DNA from: Hydrogenophaga sp.
GTDB lineage: Bacteria; Pseudomonadota; Gammaproteobacteria; Burkholderiales; Burkholderiaceae_C
Direction of reading: 5' to 3'
Assembly: GCF_030158645.1 (NCBI RefSeq)
Contig: NZ_JAOASO010000013.1
Location: forward strand, 22,641-86,640
DNA: 64,000 nucleotides
A program made the position numbers and the translations under genes. Positions 26,172-35,697 of the stretch are shown piece after piece (within the stretch, counting starts at the first letter, position 1; every line of letters begins with the position of its first letter). The notes under the pieces are model-generated. The model saw nothing but the letters and a program-made list of their open reading frames with translations, searched no databases and was not told where the DNA came from.

Positions 26172-27962
26172 GTGAGTTACACCGCACCCCTCAAAGACAT
26201 GCTGTTCGACATCGAGCACCTGGCGCGTATCGACCAGGTGGCGCAGATGCCCGGCTTCGAAGATGCCGGACTCGAAACTGCCCAAGCGGTGCTCGAGGAG
26301 TGTGCCAAGCTCAACGAAGGCGTGATCGCGCCGCTGAACTGGGAGGGCGACAAGAACCCCTCGTTCTTCAAGGACGGCCAGGTCACCACCACGCCGGGAT
26401 TCAAGGAAGCCTTCAAGCAATACGCCGAAGGCGGCTGGCAAGGCCTGCAGCATCCGGCGGATTTCGGTGGTCAGGGTCTGCCCAAGACCATCGGTGCCGC
26501 GTGTGGCGAGATCCTCAACAGCGCCAACATGAGCTTCGCGCTCTGCCCTCTGCTCACCGATGGTGCGATCGAAGCGCTCCTCACCGCCGGCAGCGACGAG
26601 CTCAAGGCCACCTACCTGGAAAAGCTGGTGAGCGGCCAGTGGACCGGCACCATGAACCTCACCGAGCCGCAGGCCGGCTCCGACCTGGCCGCCGTGCGCA
26701 GCCGAGCCGAGCCACAACCCGACGGCACCTACAAGGTGTTCGGTACCAAGATCTACATCACCTACGGTGAGCACGACATGGCCGAGAACATCGTGCACCT
26801 CGTGCTGGCCCGCGTGACCGGCGCGCCCGAAGGCGTGAAGGGCATCAGCCTGTTCGTGGTGCCCAAGTTCATGGTCGGCAAGGACGGCTCGCTGGGTGCG
26901 CGCAACGACGTGCACTGCGTGAGCATCGAACACAAGATGGGCATCAAGGCCAGCCCCACCGCCGTGCTGCAGTACGGTGACAACGGCGGCGCCGTGGGCT
27001 ACCTCGTGGGCCAGGAAAACCGCGGTCTGGAGTACATGTTCATCATGATGAATGCCGCGCGCTACGCTGTCGGTGTGCAGGGCATCGCGATCGCCGAGCG
27101 CGCGTACCAAAAGGCCGTGGTGTACGCGAAAGACCGAGTGCAGAGCCGCCCGGTGGACGGCACGCTCTCTGCGGCTGCGCCCATCATCCACCACCCCGAT
27201 GTGAAGCGCATGCTCATGACGATGCGATCGGTGACTGAGGGCTGCCGTGCGATGGCTGCCGTGGCCGCGGCCGCGTACGACGCGGCTCACCACCACACGG
27301 ACGCCGACACGCGCAAGCAGAACGCCGCCTTCTACGAATTCCTGGTGCCGCTGGTCAAGGGCTACAGCACCGAGATGAGCCTGGAGGTCACCAGCCTGGG
27401 TGTGCAGGTGCACGGCGGCATGGGCTTCATTGAAGAAACCGGCGCGGCGCAGTACTACCGCGACGCCAAGATCCTCACCATCTACGAAGGCACCACCGCG
27501 ATCCAGGCCAACGACCTGGTGGGTCGCAAGACCGCGCGCGACGGCGGCACCGGTGCCAAGGCCATTGCGGCGCAGATCGAGAAGACCGAGGCGGAGCTGG
27601 CCCAGCGCGACAGCGCCAACGCCAAGGCGGTGCACAAGCGCCTGAAGGCCGCGCGCGAGGCGTTTGTGGACGTGGTCGAGTTCATCGCCGCCAACACGCG
27701 CAGCAACCCCAACGCGGCGTTTGCCGGCAGCGTGCCCTACCTGATGCTGGCCGGCAACCTCATGGCTGGCTGGCAGCTCGCCCGTTCGCTGATGGTGGCC
27801 GAGGACCTGTCGGCCCAGGGACAGGATGTGGCCTTCATGCAGGCCAAGATCACCACCGCGCGTTTCTACGCCGACCACATCCTCAGCCGCGCCCCGGGCA
27901 CGCGCGATGCGATCGTCGAAGGTGCCGAGGCCGTGACGTCGCTGGCCATCGAATCGTTCTGA
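26172..27962 (+). CDS. Acyl-CoA dehydrogenase, large (~600 aa) type
   Basis: 596 aa. The GTG at 26172 has GGAG eight bases upstream; an in-frame codon at 26106 would lie in the etfA terminator. It carries an extra N-terminal segment, the middle domain (LTEPQAGSDLAAVRSRAE, the FAD/substrate loop), the C-terminal helical domain with VQVHGGMGFIEETGAAQYYRD and ILTIYEGTTAIQANDLVGRK, and an additional C-terminal acyl-CoA dehydrogenase extension. This layout is shared by DmdC-like and some FadE-like dehydrogenases. It oxidises an acyl-CoA to the 2-enoyl-CoA and hands electrons to ETF. The chain-length preference is not readable. Confidence 0.93.
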   Translation: MSYTAPLKDMLFDIEHLARIDQVAQMPGFEDAGLETAQAVLEECAKLNEGVIAPLNWEGDKNPSFFKDGQVTTTPGFKEAFKQYAEGGWQGLQHPADFGGQGLPKTIGAACGEILNSANMSFALCPLLTDGAIEALLTAGSDELKATYLEKLVSGQWTGTMNLTEPQAGSDLAAVRSRAEPQPDGTYKVFGTKIYITYGEHDMAENIVHLVLARVTGAPEGVKGISLFVVPKFMVGKDGSLGARNDVHCVSIEHKMGIKASPTAVLQYGDNGGAVGYLVGQENRGLEYMFIMMNAARYAVGVQGIAIAERAYQKAVVYAKDRVQSRPVDGTLSAAAPIIHHPDVKRMLMTMRSVTEGCRAMAAVAAAAYDAAHHHTDADTRKQNAAFYEFLVPLVKGYSTEMSLEVTSLGVQVHGGMGFIEETGAAQYYRDAKILTIYEGTTAIQANDLVGRKTARDGGTGAKAIAAQIEKTEAELAQRDSANAKAVHKRLKAAREAFVDVVEFIAANTRSNPNAAFAGSVPYLMLAGNLMAGWQLARSLMVAEDLSAQGQDVAFMQAKITTARFYADHILSRAPGTRDAIVEGAEAVTSLAIESF

Positions 27963-27991
27963 TCCGCCACCACAACCACAACGGAGACTTC

Positions 27992-28972
27992 ATGACCGCA
28001 CCCGCCCGCAGCCTGCCCCCGGTTCTCAAGAACATCAAGTTCCCGGTGATCGGCTCGCCGCTGTTCATCATCAGCAACCCCAAGCTCGTCATTGCCCAGT
28101 GCAAGGCCGGCGTGGTGGGCTCCATGCCCGCGCTCAACGCACGCCCGGCCTCGCAGCTCGATGAGTGGCTGGCCGAGATCACCGAAGCCCTGGCCGCGCA
28201 CGACGCAGCCCACCCGGACAACAAGGCCGCGCCGTTCGCCATCAACCAGATCGTGCACAAGAGCAACGACCGGCTGGAGCACGACATGCAGCTGTGCGCC
28301 AAGTACAAGGTGCCGATCATCATCACCAGCCTGGGCGCGCGCGAGGACGTGAACCAGGGTGTGCACAGCTGGGGCGGCGTGGTGCTGCACGACGTGATCA
28401 ACAACGTGTTTGCTCACAAGGCGATCGAGAAGGGTGCTGACGGCCTGATCCCGGTGGCGGCGGGTGCCGGCGGCCACGCCAGCGTGAAGAGCCCGTTCGC
28501 GATGATCCAGGAGATTCGCGAGTGGTTTGGCGGCCCGGTGGCGCTGTCGGGTTCCATCTCCTCGGGCGGCGCCATCCTGGCGGCGCAAGCCATGGGCGCC
28601 GACTTCGCCTACATCGGCTCGGCCTTCATCGCCACCGACGAAGCGCGCGCAGTGGACGGCTACAAGGAAATGATCACGAAGTCGAACTCGGACGACATCG
28701 TTTACAGCAACTTCTACACCGGTATCCACGGCAACTACCTCAAGGGCAGCATCCAGAATGCCGGCATGGACCCGGACAACCTCCCGCAAAGCGACCCGAG
28801 CAAGATGAACTTCGGCACCAGCGAGGGCGCCAACGCTGCCAAGGCCTGGAAAGACATCTGGGGCTGCGGCCAGGGCATCGGCGCGATCCGAGAAGTGGTG
28901 CCGGCGGCCGATCTGGTGGCGCGTTTCAAGCGCGAATACGCGGAAGCCAAGGCGCGCATCTGCGCTCCCTGA
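27992..28972 (+). CDS. Nitronate monooxygenase (NPD/2-nitropropane dioxygenase family)
   Basis: 326 aa FMN-binding TIM barrel. Typical stretches are SPLFIISNPKLVIAQCKAGVVGSMPALNAR at the N-terminus, GLIPVAAGAGGHASVKSPFA with the catalytic-site His, and VALSGSISSGGAILAAQAMGADFAYIGSAF for the phosphate-binding end. Members oxidise alkyl nitronates such as propionate-3-nitronate with O2; many are of unknown physiological role. It lies 29 bp after the acyl-CoA dehydrogenase with a good GGAG site, so the two are probably co-transcribed. A strong terminator follows. Confidence 0.92.
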   Translation: MTAPARSLPPVLKNIKFPVIGSPLFIISNPKLVIAQCKAGVVGSMPALNARPASQLDEWLAEITEALAAHDAAHPDNKAAPFAINQIVHKSNDRLEHDMQLCAKYKVPIIITSLGAREDVNQGVHSWGGVVLHDVINNVFAHKAIEKGADGLIPVAAGAGGHASVKSPFAMIQEIREWFGGPVALSGSISSGGAILAAQAMGADFAYIGSAFIATDEARAVDGYKEMITKSNSDDIVYSNFYTGIHGNYLKGSIQNAGMDPDNLPQSDPSKMNFGTSEGANAAKAWKDIWGCGQGIGAIREVVPAADLVARFKREYAEAKARICAP

Positions 28973-28993
28973 CCCTCCCTCCATCGCTTCGCA

Positions 28994-29019
28994 GCCGGCC
29001 TTGAGGCCGGCTTTTTTTT
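28994..29019 (+). terminator. Intrinsic terminator after the nitronate monooxygenase gene
   Basis: A 7-bp GC stem GCCGGCC/GGCCGGC with a TTGA loop is followed by eight T residues (29012-29019). After it, 29020-29265 is AT-rich for this genome and presumably holds the ammonium-transporter promoter, but I see no convincing NtrC or sigma-54 motif there. Confidence 0.95.
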
Positions 29020-29265
29020 GCCTGTCACTTGAAGGGCAGGAGAGGGTCCGTCGTGTCTGGGGAAGCGTCTTTGCCAGTCTGGTTGCTCCCATCAAGTCAT
29101 CACTAAAAGAATACTAAAAAGTTATTTCGTCGGGATTTCATAACCTTTCAATCGGAATATGCATACCTAGTAACCACAATTGAAACAAGATGCGTCACCG
29201 ATTCCGGCTGCCAACTTTGCGGCCCGGGGGTTGTTCATGGTTCTATTTCCTTCAAGGTGAATCGC

Positions 29266-30558
29266 ATGTTCGTTGTTTCATTGCGCCGCGCGCTCACAGC
29301 GCTCCTCATGTTTCCATTGTTCGCGGCTGCCGGTGTGCCGGCACCGGCCCCTGCGACCGGCATCAACGGTGCCGATACCGCGTGGATGCTGGTGTCCACC
29401 GTGCTCGTGTTTCTGATGACCATGCCCGGCATCATGCTGTTCTACAGCGGCATGCTCCGCAAGCGCAATGCGCTTTCCATCATGGCTCAGACCATTGGCG
29501 CGATCGGGGTCATCACGTTTTTCTGGGCCGTCATCGGCTACTCGCTGGCTTTCGCGTCGGGCTCAGCCTGGTTGGGCGGGTTCGGCAATGCGTGGGCCGC
29601 TGGCCTGATCGGCAACCAGGGCGCGGGACACGTGTTGGCGCCTCACATTCCCGAAGCCGTGTTCTTTCTGTTTCAGATGGCCTTTGCCATCATCGCTTTT
29701 GCCCTGGTGTTGGGCGCCACCGCCGAGCGCATGCGGATCGGCGCGACGCTGGTGTTTGCTGCGTTGTGGCTGGTGCTGGTCTACGCCCCGGTGGCTCACT
29801 GGGTGTGGCATCCCGAAGGTTGGCTCGCCGGTTTGGGGCACCTGGATTTCGCAGGGGGGACTGTGGTTCATGTCGTGGCGGGCGCCACCGGCTTGGCCGC
29901 TGCACTGGCGGCCGGACCACGCCGTGGATTTGGGCGCGAACCCATGGTTCCTCACAACCTCGCATTCACCGTTCTGGGCGCCGGCTTGCTCTGGGCAGGG
30001 TGGTTTGGATTCAATGCGGGTTCTGCCTTCGAAGCCAGCAACCGCGCTGCCGGCGCGCTGCTGTGCACGCAGCTGGCGGCGGGTACCGGTGCGCTGGTTT
30101 GGGGCGTGTGCGAAATGCTTCGCCGTCAGCAGATGAGCGTGCTGGGCATGGCCACAGGCGCCATTGCCGGACTCATCGCCATCACGCCGGCTTCCGGTTA
30201 CACCGGCGTGGGTGGTGCGCTGGCGATCGGCGCTGCGGGCAGCGTGGTCTGTTTCTTTGCCGTCACCGGCTTGAAAACGGTCACGGGCATTGACGATTCG
30301 TTGGATGTGTTCGCGTTGCACGGGATCGGCGGCTTGGTGGGCACCCTGCTGACCCCTGTGTTTGCCCTGCCGGGTGTCGGTGGTGGATCGGGTTCGTTCG
30401 CGGTCAACCTGGTGGGTGGCTTGGCGGTCATGCTCTACGCCTTTGTGACCAGCTTCGTGTTGCTGAAATTCATACAGCTGCTGATCGGCTTGCGGGTGAC
30501 CGAGAAGCAGGAGATGGTCGGGCTCGACCTCGCTCAACATGGCGAGAGCGCCACGTGA
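29266..30558 (+). CDS. amtB: Ammonium transporter (Amt family)
   Basis: 430 aa with a cleavable signal peptide (LMFPLFAAAGVPAPAPA region) and 11 membrane segments, the AmtB layout. The two pore His residues are seen in GGTVVHVVAGATGLAAAL and DVFALHGIGGLVGTLL. The extracellular gate and family signature are near MPGIMLFYSGMLRKRNALS. The ATG at 29266 is chosen because AAGGTGA lies just upstream; an in-frame GTG at 29257 would overlap that site. It conducts ammonia after deprotonating ammonium and is usually blocked by GlnK, but no glnK is adjacent. Confidence 0.95.
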   Translation: MFVVSLRRALTALLMFPLFAAAGVPAPAPATGINGADTAWMLVSTVLVFLMTMPGIMLFYSGMLRKRNALSIMAQTIGAIGVITFFWAVIGYSLAFASGSAWLGGFGNAWAAGLIGNQGAGHVLAPHIPEAVFFLFQMAFAIIAFALVLGATAERMRIGATLVFAALWLVLVYAPVAHWVWHPEGWLAGLGHLDFAGGTVVHVVAGATGLAAALAAGPRRGFGREPMVPHNLAFTVLGAGLLWAGWFGFNAGSAFEASNRAAGALLCTQLAAGTGALVWGVCEMLRRQQMSVLGMATGAIAGLIAITPASGYTGVGGALAIGAAGSVVCFFAVTGLKTVTGIDDSLDVFALHGIGGLVGTLLTPVFALPGVGGGSGSFAVNLVGGLAVMLYAFVTSFVLLKFIQLLIGLRVTEKQEMVGLDLAQHGESAT

Positions 30559-30601
30559 TGCCGCACGTGGACTGCCTGCATGCGACAGCCAGGAGGCCGT
30601 G

Positions 30602-30949
30602 ATGTCCTTCGACCAGAGTGCATTCGTCCACCAGGCGATCAAGCTGGTGGTGCCCATGCGGCGAGAGTTTGGCCACAGCATCCGAGTGGAAAACATGCTC
30701 AGCGATCCGGCATACGCACAAACCGTGCTCGAACTGGCCCTGAGCAGCAACAACGAGCGCCTGCGTGAACTGGCGCTCTACATGCAGCGGATGCTCTCCG
30801 GACCACGCGGAGGCCCCTCGGCTCCGGTGGACACACCTTTGCAGTCCGAACCGATCACGACAGAAACGGAGGAGAGTTCCTCGGTGGACGCCGAGCGAGC
30901 GGCTCTGGAAGCGCAGAAAGCCGACAAGTACCGCCGCGGCTTGCGCTGA
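30602..30949 (+). CDS. Conserved-looking small protein of unknown function
   Basis: 115 aa, not recognised. It has a perfect AGGAGG site five bases before the ATG and lies 43 bp after amtB, so translation and co-transcription are likely. The first ~75 residues look folded and helical (FVHQAIKLVVPMRREFGHS, VLELALSSNNERLRELALYMQRML); the rest is Pro/Ser/Thr/Glu-rich and ends in basic YRRGLR. No signal peptide or membrane helix, so it is probably cytosolic. A link to ammonium uptake is only positional. Confidence 0.7.
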   Translation: MSFDQSAFVHQAIKLVVPMRREFGHSIRVENMLSDPAYAQTVLELALSSNNERLRELALYMQRMLSGPRGGPSAPVDTPLQSEPITTETEESSSVDAERAALEAQKADKYRRGLR

Positions 30950-31010
30950 TCGCCCTGGGGTGGAGCCTGCTGGTGAGCGTGCGGGCCTGGAGCGAGATCA
31001 GCACCCAACG

Positions 31011-31031
31011 CAGGCCCTGGGTCAGGGCCTG
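31011..31031. terminator. Hairpin at the convergent end of the PBP1A gene
   Basis: Nine-base perfect arms CAGGCCCTG/CAGGGCCTG with a 3-base loop overlap the PBP stop codon region. No T-run on either side, so termination ability is doubtful; the position between convergent genes suggests an mRNA 3'-end structure. Confidence 0.45.
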
Positions 31032-33337
31032 TTGTCGCCTCGCAACCAGGCGCCGAAGCTGCTCAAGGCATCGCCAATCGCCGCACCCGGCGTCTGCGCG
31101 TACTGAACGCCACCCTGGTCCGAAATCTGCGCCACCGAGCCGCTGCCTTGCCATTCGGCGTAGATCCAGTCTTCTCCCTGGCGCGCCAGCCCTTCGGGCG
31201 CAGCGGGCGGCTGCGCCACCGGCGTGCTTTTGAGCGCAGCGCCCATGTAGTCGATCCAGATCGGCAGGGCGATGCGCCCGCCCGATTCACCGCCGCCCAG
31301 GCTGCGCGGCTTGTCGTAGCCCACCCACACGGCGGTGGCCAGGCTGGGCTGGTAACCGGCAAACCAGGCGTCGACCGCGTCGTTGGTGGTGCCGGTCTTG
31401 CCGTAGACGTCGGGCCGCTTGAGCATGGCCTGCGCGCGCGCGGCGGTGCCGCTGCGCGTCACCTCGTTGAGCAGGCTGGACATCACAAAGGCATTGCGCG
31501 CTGGGATCGAACGGTTGGTCTCGGTCAGCGCTTCGGGCGGGGGCGCTTCAAACAGCACCTTGCCTTGGGCATCGGTGATCTTCTCCACCACCACCGGCGC
31601 CACCTTCCAGCCGCCGTTGGCCACCGTGGCGTAAGCCTGCGCCATCTGCAGCGGCGTGACACTGCCCGTGCCCAGGGCGAGGGTGAGGTCGTTGGGCTGG
31701 CGCGCGGGGTCCAGGCCGAAGCGGGCGGTCCAGTCGCGTGCGACCTGGGTGCCGGTGTGCTGCAGCACGCGCACGCTGGCGATGTTGCTGGACTGGGCCA
31801 GTGCCTGGCGCAGCGTGATGGGGCCAGCGTACTGCCCGTTGCTGTTGGTGGGGCTCCAGCCATTGGACGCGGTGAAAGGCAGGTCGTCGACCAGGGTGCC
31901 CGGCATCACACGCGCTTCGAGCGCGGCCGAATACAGCAGCGGCTTGAGCGCCGATCCCGGCTGGCGCCAGCCCTGGGTGACGTGGTTGAAGGGCTGCTGG
32001 GTGAAGTCGAATCCACCCACCAGCGCACGCACGCGGCCGGTGTGGCTGTCCATGGCCACCAGCGCAGCCTCGGCTTCTGGCCATTGCGAAATGGCCCAGG
32101 CCGGCTGGCCCTTGAGCTTGCCCGCGCTCACCACCCGCACGATGGCGCCGCGCGCGACTTTCAACGGCGCCTTGGCCTTGGGGTCCAGGCCCTTCTGCGC
32201 CCAGCGCAGGCCTTCGCCCTGCAGGGTGATGCGCTCGCCACTGGACAGCTGCACCTGCATGGCCTTGGGGCTGGCGGACAGCACGATGCCCACGCGCAGG
32301 GTTTCGTCGTCACGGTGGTCTTTCAAAGCTTCGGCGGCCGCGCGTTCGACTTCGGCGCCGTCGCCCGAGGGCAGGGCCTCCATGTCTTCCGGTCCGCGCC
32401 ACGCACCGCGCCGGTCGAAGGCCAGCACGCCACGCTGCACCGCTGCGTGGGCCGCTCGCTGGTCGGCCGCGCGCAAAGACGTGGTGACGCGCAAGCCGTT
32501 CGAATAAGCCTCGGTGCCGAAGCGCTCCACCACCGCGCGGCGCGCCATCTCGGCCACGTGGGCGGCGTGCACGCTGCGCAAGCCGGGCGTGCGGATCGTG
32601 AGCTTCTCGGCGCGCGCGGCGGCCAGTTGCGCATCGGTGATCGCGTCGGTCGCGCGCATGCGCTCCAGCACCACGCGCTGGCGCTGTGTGGCGCGCTCGA
32701 AGTTGGCCACCGGGTTGGCGTAGTAAGGGTTTTGCGGCAGACCGGCCAGCATCGCGGTCTCGGCCAGCGAGAGTTTGTCCAGTGGTTTCCCGAAATAGGT
32801 TTGTGACGCGGCGGCAAAGCCGTAGGCGCGCTGGCCCAGGAAGATCTCGTTGAGGTAAATCTCCAGGATGCGGTCCTTGGAGAGCTCGTCTTCCAGTTTC
32901 AGGGCGAGCCAGATTTCCTTGGCTTTTCGCTCGGCGGAAAACTCGCGCGTGAGCAGCATGGTGCGCACCAGCTGCTGCGTGATGGTGGACGCGCCTTGCT
33001 TGCGCCCACCGGTCACGGCGGCCACCAGCGCCCTGGCCATGCCCCGGGGGTCAACACCGTTGTGCTCACGAAAACGGGCGTCCTCCACCGACAGCACGGC
33101 GTCCTGCAGCAGCTTGGGCGTGCGCGACAGCGGCAGGTACTCGCGCCGCTCGGTGCCGAACTGCGCGATCTCCACACCGTCGGCGGTGAACACCTGCAGC
33201 GGCAACTTGGGCTGGTACTTGACGATGCTGTCCAGCGGGGGCAGGTCGAAGGTTGAGGCCTGCAGGGCGGGTGCGAAGAAGGCGGCGGGCATCACGGCCA
33301 GGGTGATCACCGCACGGCGAAGGTAAGGCTTGGGCAT
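31022..33337 (-). CDS. Class A penicillin-binding protein (PBP1A family, bifunctional)
   Basis: 771 aa. A single N-terminal hydrophobic segment (AVITLAVMPAAFFAPALQA) anchors or exports it. The GT51 glycosyltransferase domain follows (catalytic Glu in SVEDARFREHNGVD; GASTITQQLVRTML; KAKEIWLALKLE; ILEIYLNEIFLGQ), then the transpeptidase domain with SxxK in GSALKP, SxN in QSSNIAS, and KTG in YGKTGTTND. It polymerises and cross-links peptidoglycan. It is divergent from creBCD with a 126-bp gap, which suggests a functional tie to cell-wall stress signalling. It may be a second PBP1A paralogue; that cannot be judged here. Confidence 0.94.
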   Translation of the reverse strand: MPKPYLRRAVITLAVMPAAFFAPALQASTFDLPPLDSIVKYQPKLPLQVFTADGVEIAQFGTERREYLPLSRTPKLLQDAVLSVEDARFREHNGVDPRGMARALVAAVTGGRKQGASTITQQLVRTMLLTREFSAERKAKEIWLALKLEDELSKDRILEIYLNEIFLGQRAYGFAAASQTYFGKPLDKLSLAETAMLAGLPQNPYYANPVANFERATQRQRVVLERMRATDAITDAQLAAARAEKLTIRTPGLRSVHAAHVAEMARRAVVERFGTEAYSNGLRVTTSLRAADQRAAHAAVQRGVLAFDRRGAWRGPEDMEALPSGDGAEVERAAAEALKDHRDDETLRVGIVLSASPKAMQVQLSSGERITLQGEGLRWAQKGLDPKAKAPLKVARGAIVRVVSAGKLKGQPAWAISQWPEAEAALVAMDSHTGRVRALVGGFDFTQQPFNHVTQGWRQPGSALKPLLYSAALEARVMPGTLVDDLPFTASNGWSPTNSNGQYAGPITLRQALAQSSNIASVRVLQHTGTQVARDWTARFGLDPARQPNDLTLALGTGSVTPLQMAQAYATVANGGWKVAPVVVEKITDAQGKVLFEAPPPEALTETNRSIPARNAFVMSSLLNEVTRSGTAARAQAMLKRPDVYGKTGTTNDAVDAWFAGYQPSLATAVWVGYDKPRSLGGGESGGRIALPIWIDYMGAALKSTPVAQPPAAPEGLARQGEDWIYAEWQGSGSVAQISDQGGVQYAQTPGAAIGDALSSFGAWLRGDNRP

Positions 33338-33463
33338 GGGGGGAGATTGTCCCGGATCGGTGTGCGCTGCATGTGCAGCCTGTGCGTGAGGGTGGTAACC
33401 AGCTGTGTCCAGGGCCACCGTTAAGATGAGCCGCCGCTCAAAATCCACCCGCCGAAACCGCCC

Positions 33464-34159
33464 ATGCGAAAGCGCATCCTGCTGCTCGAAGACGAACAAG
33501 CCATCGCAGACACGTTGCTGTATGCGCTTCGGAGTGAAGGTTTTGACGTGCGACACCTGCGCCTGGCCAGTGAGGCACTTGATGCGTTTCGCGAGCAACC
33601 TCCCGACCTCGCCATCCTGGACGTGGGTGTGCCCGACGGCAGTGGCTTCGATGTGTGCCGCGCCATCCGCAAGACCAGCGAGACGCCCATCGTGTTCCTG
33701 ACCGCACGCCACGAAGAGATCGACCGCGTGCTGGGCCTCGAACTCGGTGCCGACGACTACGTGGTGAAGCCTTTTTCGCCGCGCGAGGTGTGTGCCCGGG
33801 TGCGCGCGATCCTGCGGCGCAGCGCGCCGTTGCCCCAGGCGGCGGCACCCACAGCATCGACGCCGGGTCCGCTTTTGCAACTCGACGAGGCCGCGCAGCG
33901 CATCCGCTGCGGCGACGATTGGCTCGCGCTCACACGCTACGAATTCCAGTTGCTGGCCACGCTGTTGCGCCGGCCCGAGCGCATCTTCTCGCGCGTGGAA
34001 TTGATGGACCTGGTGTGGGGCGACGCGCTGGACACCTCGGACCGAACGGTGGACGCCCACGTGAAGTTGCTGCGTGCCAAGCTGCGCGCGCGGGGTGTGC
34101 AGGGCGAACTGATCCAGACCCACCGCAACATGGGCTATTCGATCCGCGTGGCGGACTGA
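33464..34159 (+). CDS. creB: Two-component response regulator, CreB/OmpR family
   Basis: 231 aa. Receiver domain with acidic pocket (LLLEDEQ), phospho-acceptor Asp53 in LAILDVGVPDGSG, switch Thr in FLTARHEE and Lys in DDYVVKPFSP. The C-terminal winged-helix DNA-binding domain runs through LTRYEFQLLATLLRRPERIFSRVELMD and TVDAHVKLLRAKL. The gene order creB-creC-creD identifies it. CreB regulates carbon, envelope and, in several species, beta-lactam responses. Confidence 0.92.
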   Translation: MRKRILLLEDEQAIADTLLYALRSEGFDVRHLRLASEALDAFREQPPDLAILDVGVPDGSGFDVCRAIRKTSETPIVFLTARHEEIDRVLGLELGADDYVVKPFSPREVCARVRAILRRSAPLPQAAAPTASTPGPLLQLDEAAQRIRCGDDWLALTRYEFQLLATLLRRPERIFSRVELMDLVWGDALDTSDRTVDAHVKLLRAKLRARGVQGELIQTHRNMGYSIRVAD

Positions 34160-34162
34160 ACC

Positions 34163-35602
34163 ATGCGCATCGGTCTGCGGCTGCTGCTGGGCTTTTTTCT
34201 GGTGCTGGGCGTGGCGGTGGTGGTGGTGCTCAATGTGTTCCTGCAGGAGGTCAAGCCCGGCACGCGCCTGGCCATGGAAGACAGCCTGATCGACGCGGCC
34301 CACGCCTTCGCTCAGCTCGCCGCCGCCGACATGAAGGCCGGCACCATCGCCACCGGCGGCTTTGCGCAGGCCTTGCAGGCCTACCCGGGTGCGCAACCGG
34401 GGGCGAGCATCTGGGGCTTTGAAAAGAACAACGTCGACTACCGCATCACCATCACCGACGCGCAGGGCATGGTGCGTTTCGACACGCGCCAAGAGGCGGT
34501 GGGGCAGGATTTCTCGCGCTGGAACGACGTGCTGCGCACCCTGCGCGGCGAGTACGGGGCGCGCTCCAGCCTGGCCGATCCGAACGACCCCAACAGCACG
34601 GTGATGCACGTGGCCGCGCCCATCCGCGATGGCGAGCGCATCATCGGCGCGCTCACTGTCTCGCGGCCCAATCGCAGCCTGGAGCCCTACATCGAGCGCA
34701 GCCAGCAACGCATCCTGCGCTGGTCCTGGGGGCTGCTGGGTTTGTCGCTGCTGATCGGCGTGCTGCTGAGCTGGTGGATGGCCAGCTCGCTGTCGCGCCT
34801 GCGCGGCTACGCCAACGCCGTGGCCAGCGGTGAGCGCTTGGCGTTGCCGCGCTTCGGGCGCCTGAGCGGCAACACCGAGTTCAACGACCTGGCCCAGGCC
34901 GTGGAGCGCATGCGCATCAGGCTCGAGGACAAGGCCTATGTGGAGACCTACGTGCACACGCTCACCCACGAACTCAAGAGCCCGCTGGCCGCCATCCGGG
35001 GTGCGGCCGAGCTGCTCGAAGAAGACCTGCCCGAGCCGGACCGCCAGCGCTTCGCCGGCAACATCCAGCGCCAGACCGAGCGCCTGCGCCAGCTCGTCGA
35101 CAAGTTGCTTCGGCTGGCCGATGTCGAGCAGATGCGCGCATTGAACAAGCAGGAGCGGGTGGACCTGAGCGACCTGACGCGCGACCTGCTGCAGCGCGCC
35201 GAGCCCCGCCTGCGCCTGAAGGGGTTGCGTGTGCGTGACGAGCTGGGCGCAGGTCAGACGGTGCGCGGCGATCCTTTTCTGCTGGGCCAGGCGCTGCAGA
35301 ACCTGCTGGACAACGCGATCGACTTTTCACCCGCGCAGGGCGAGCTGTGGCTTCAGCTGGCCCAGGACGGCGACGCGTTGGTGTGGTCGGTGCGCGACCA
35401 GGGCCCGGGCGTGCCCGGCTACGCGCTGGCGCACATCTTCGAGCGCTTCTACTCGCTGCCGCGCGGCGAGGGGCAAGAGAAGAGTTCGGGCCTGGGCTTG
35501 TGTCTCGTGAAAGAGGTGAGCCACCTGCATCACGGCGAGATTGAGGTGGCCAACGTGGACCACCCGCCCGGTTGCCGGGCCATCTGGCGCCTGCCGCGCT
35601 GA
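34163..35602 (+). CDS. creC: Two-component sensor histidine kinase CreC
   Basis: 479 aa. An N-terminal membrane helix (GLRLLLGFFLVLGVAVVVVLNVF), a periplasmic sensor region (~30-185), a second helix near residue 190-210 (LLGLSLLIGVLLSWWMASS), HAMP, then the kinase: H-box THELKSPLAAIRGAAELL, N-box LLDNAIDFSP, G-boxes DQGPGVPG and SSGLGLCLVKEV. It is expected to phosphorylate CreB, whose stop is 3 bp upstream. Confidence 0.92.
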   Translation: MRIGLRLLLGFFLVLGVAVVVVLNVFLQEVKPGTRLAMEDSLIDAAHAFAQLAAADMKAGTIATGGFAQALQAYPGAQPGASIWGFEKNNVDYRITITDAQGMVRFDTRQEAVGQDFSRWNDVLRTLRGEYGARSSLADPNDPNSTVMHVAAPIRDGERIIGALTVSRPNRSLEPYIERSQQRILRWSWGLLGLSLLIGVLLSWWMASSLSRLRGYANAVASGERLALPRFGRLSGNTEFNDLAQAVERMRIRLEDKAYVETYVHTLTHELKSPLAAIRGAAELLEEDLPEPDRQRFAGNIQRQTERLRQLVDKLLRLADVEQMRALNKQERVDLSDLTRDLLQRAEPRLRLKGLRVRDELGAGQTVRGDPFLLGQALQNLLDNAIDFSPAQGELWLQLAQDGDALVWSVRDQGPGVPGYALAHIFERFYSLPRGEGQEKSSGLGLCLVKEVSHLHHGEIEVANVDHPPGCRAIWRLPR

Positions 35603-35697
35603 GCCTTTTCACGCCCACTGCACAAACCACCGCGGCACTGCACATCCACTGCGCACCCGCTGGAGAGACTGGCACCGTTGCAACCACGGAGCCACTC

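Noticed and set aside
29200..29235. CCGGCTGCCAACTTTGCGG as a sigma-54 promoter for amtB
   Set aside because: GG and GC are 11 bp apart instead of the strict 10, and the elements around them do not match.
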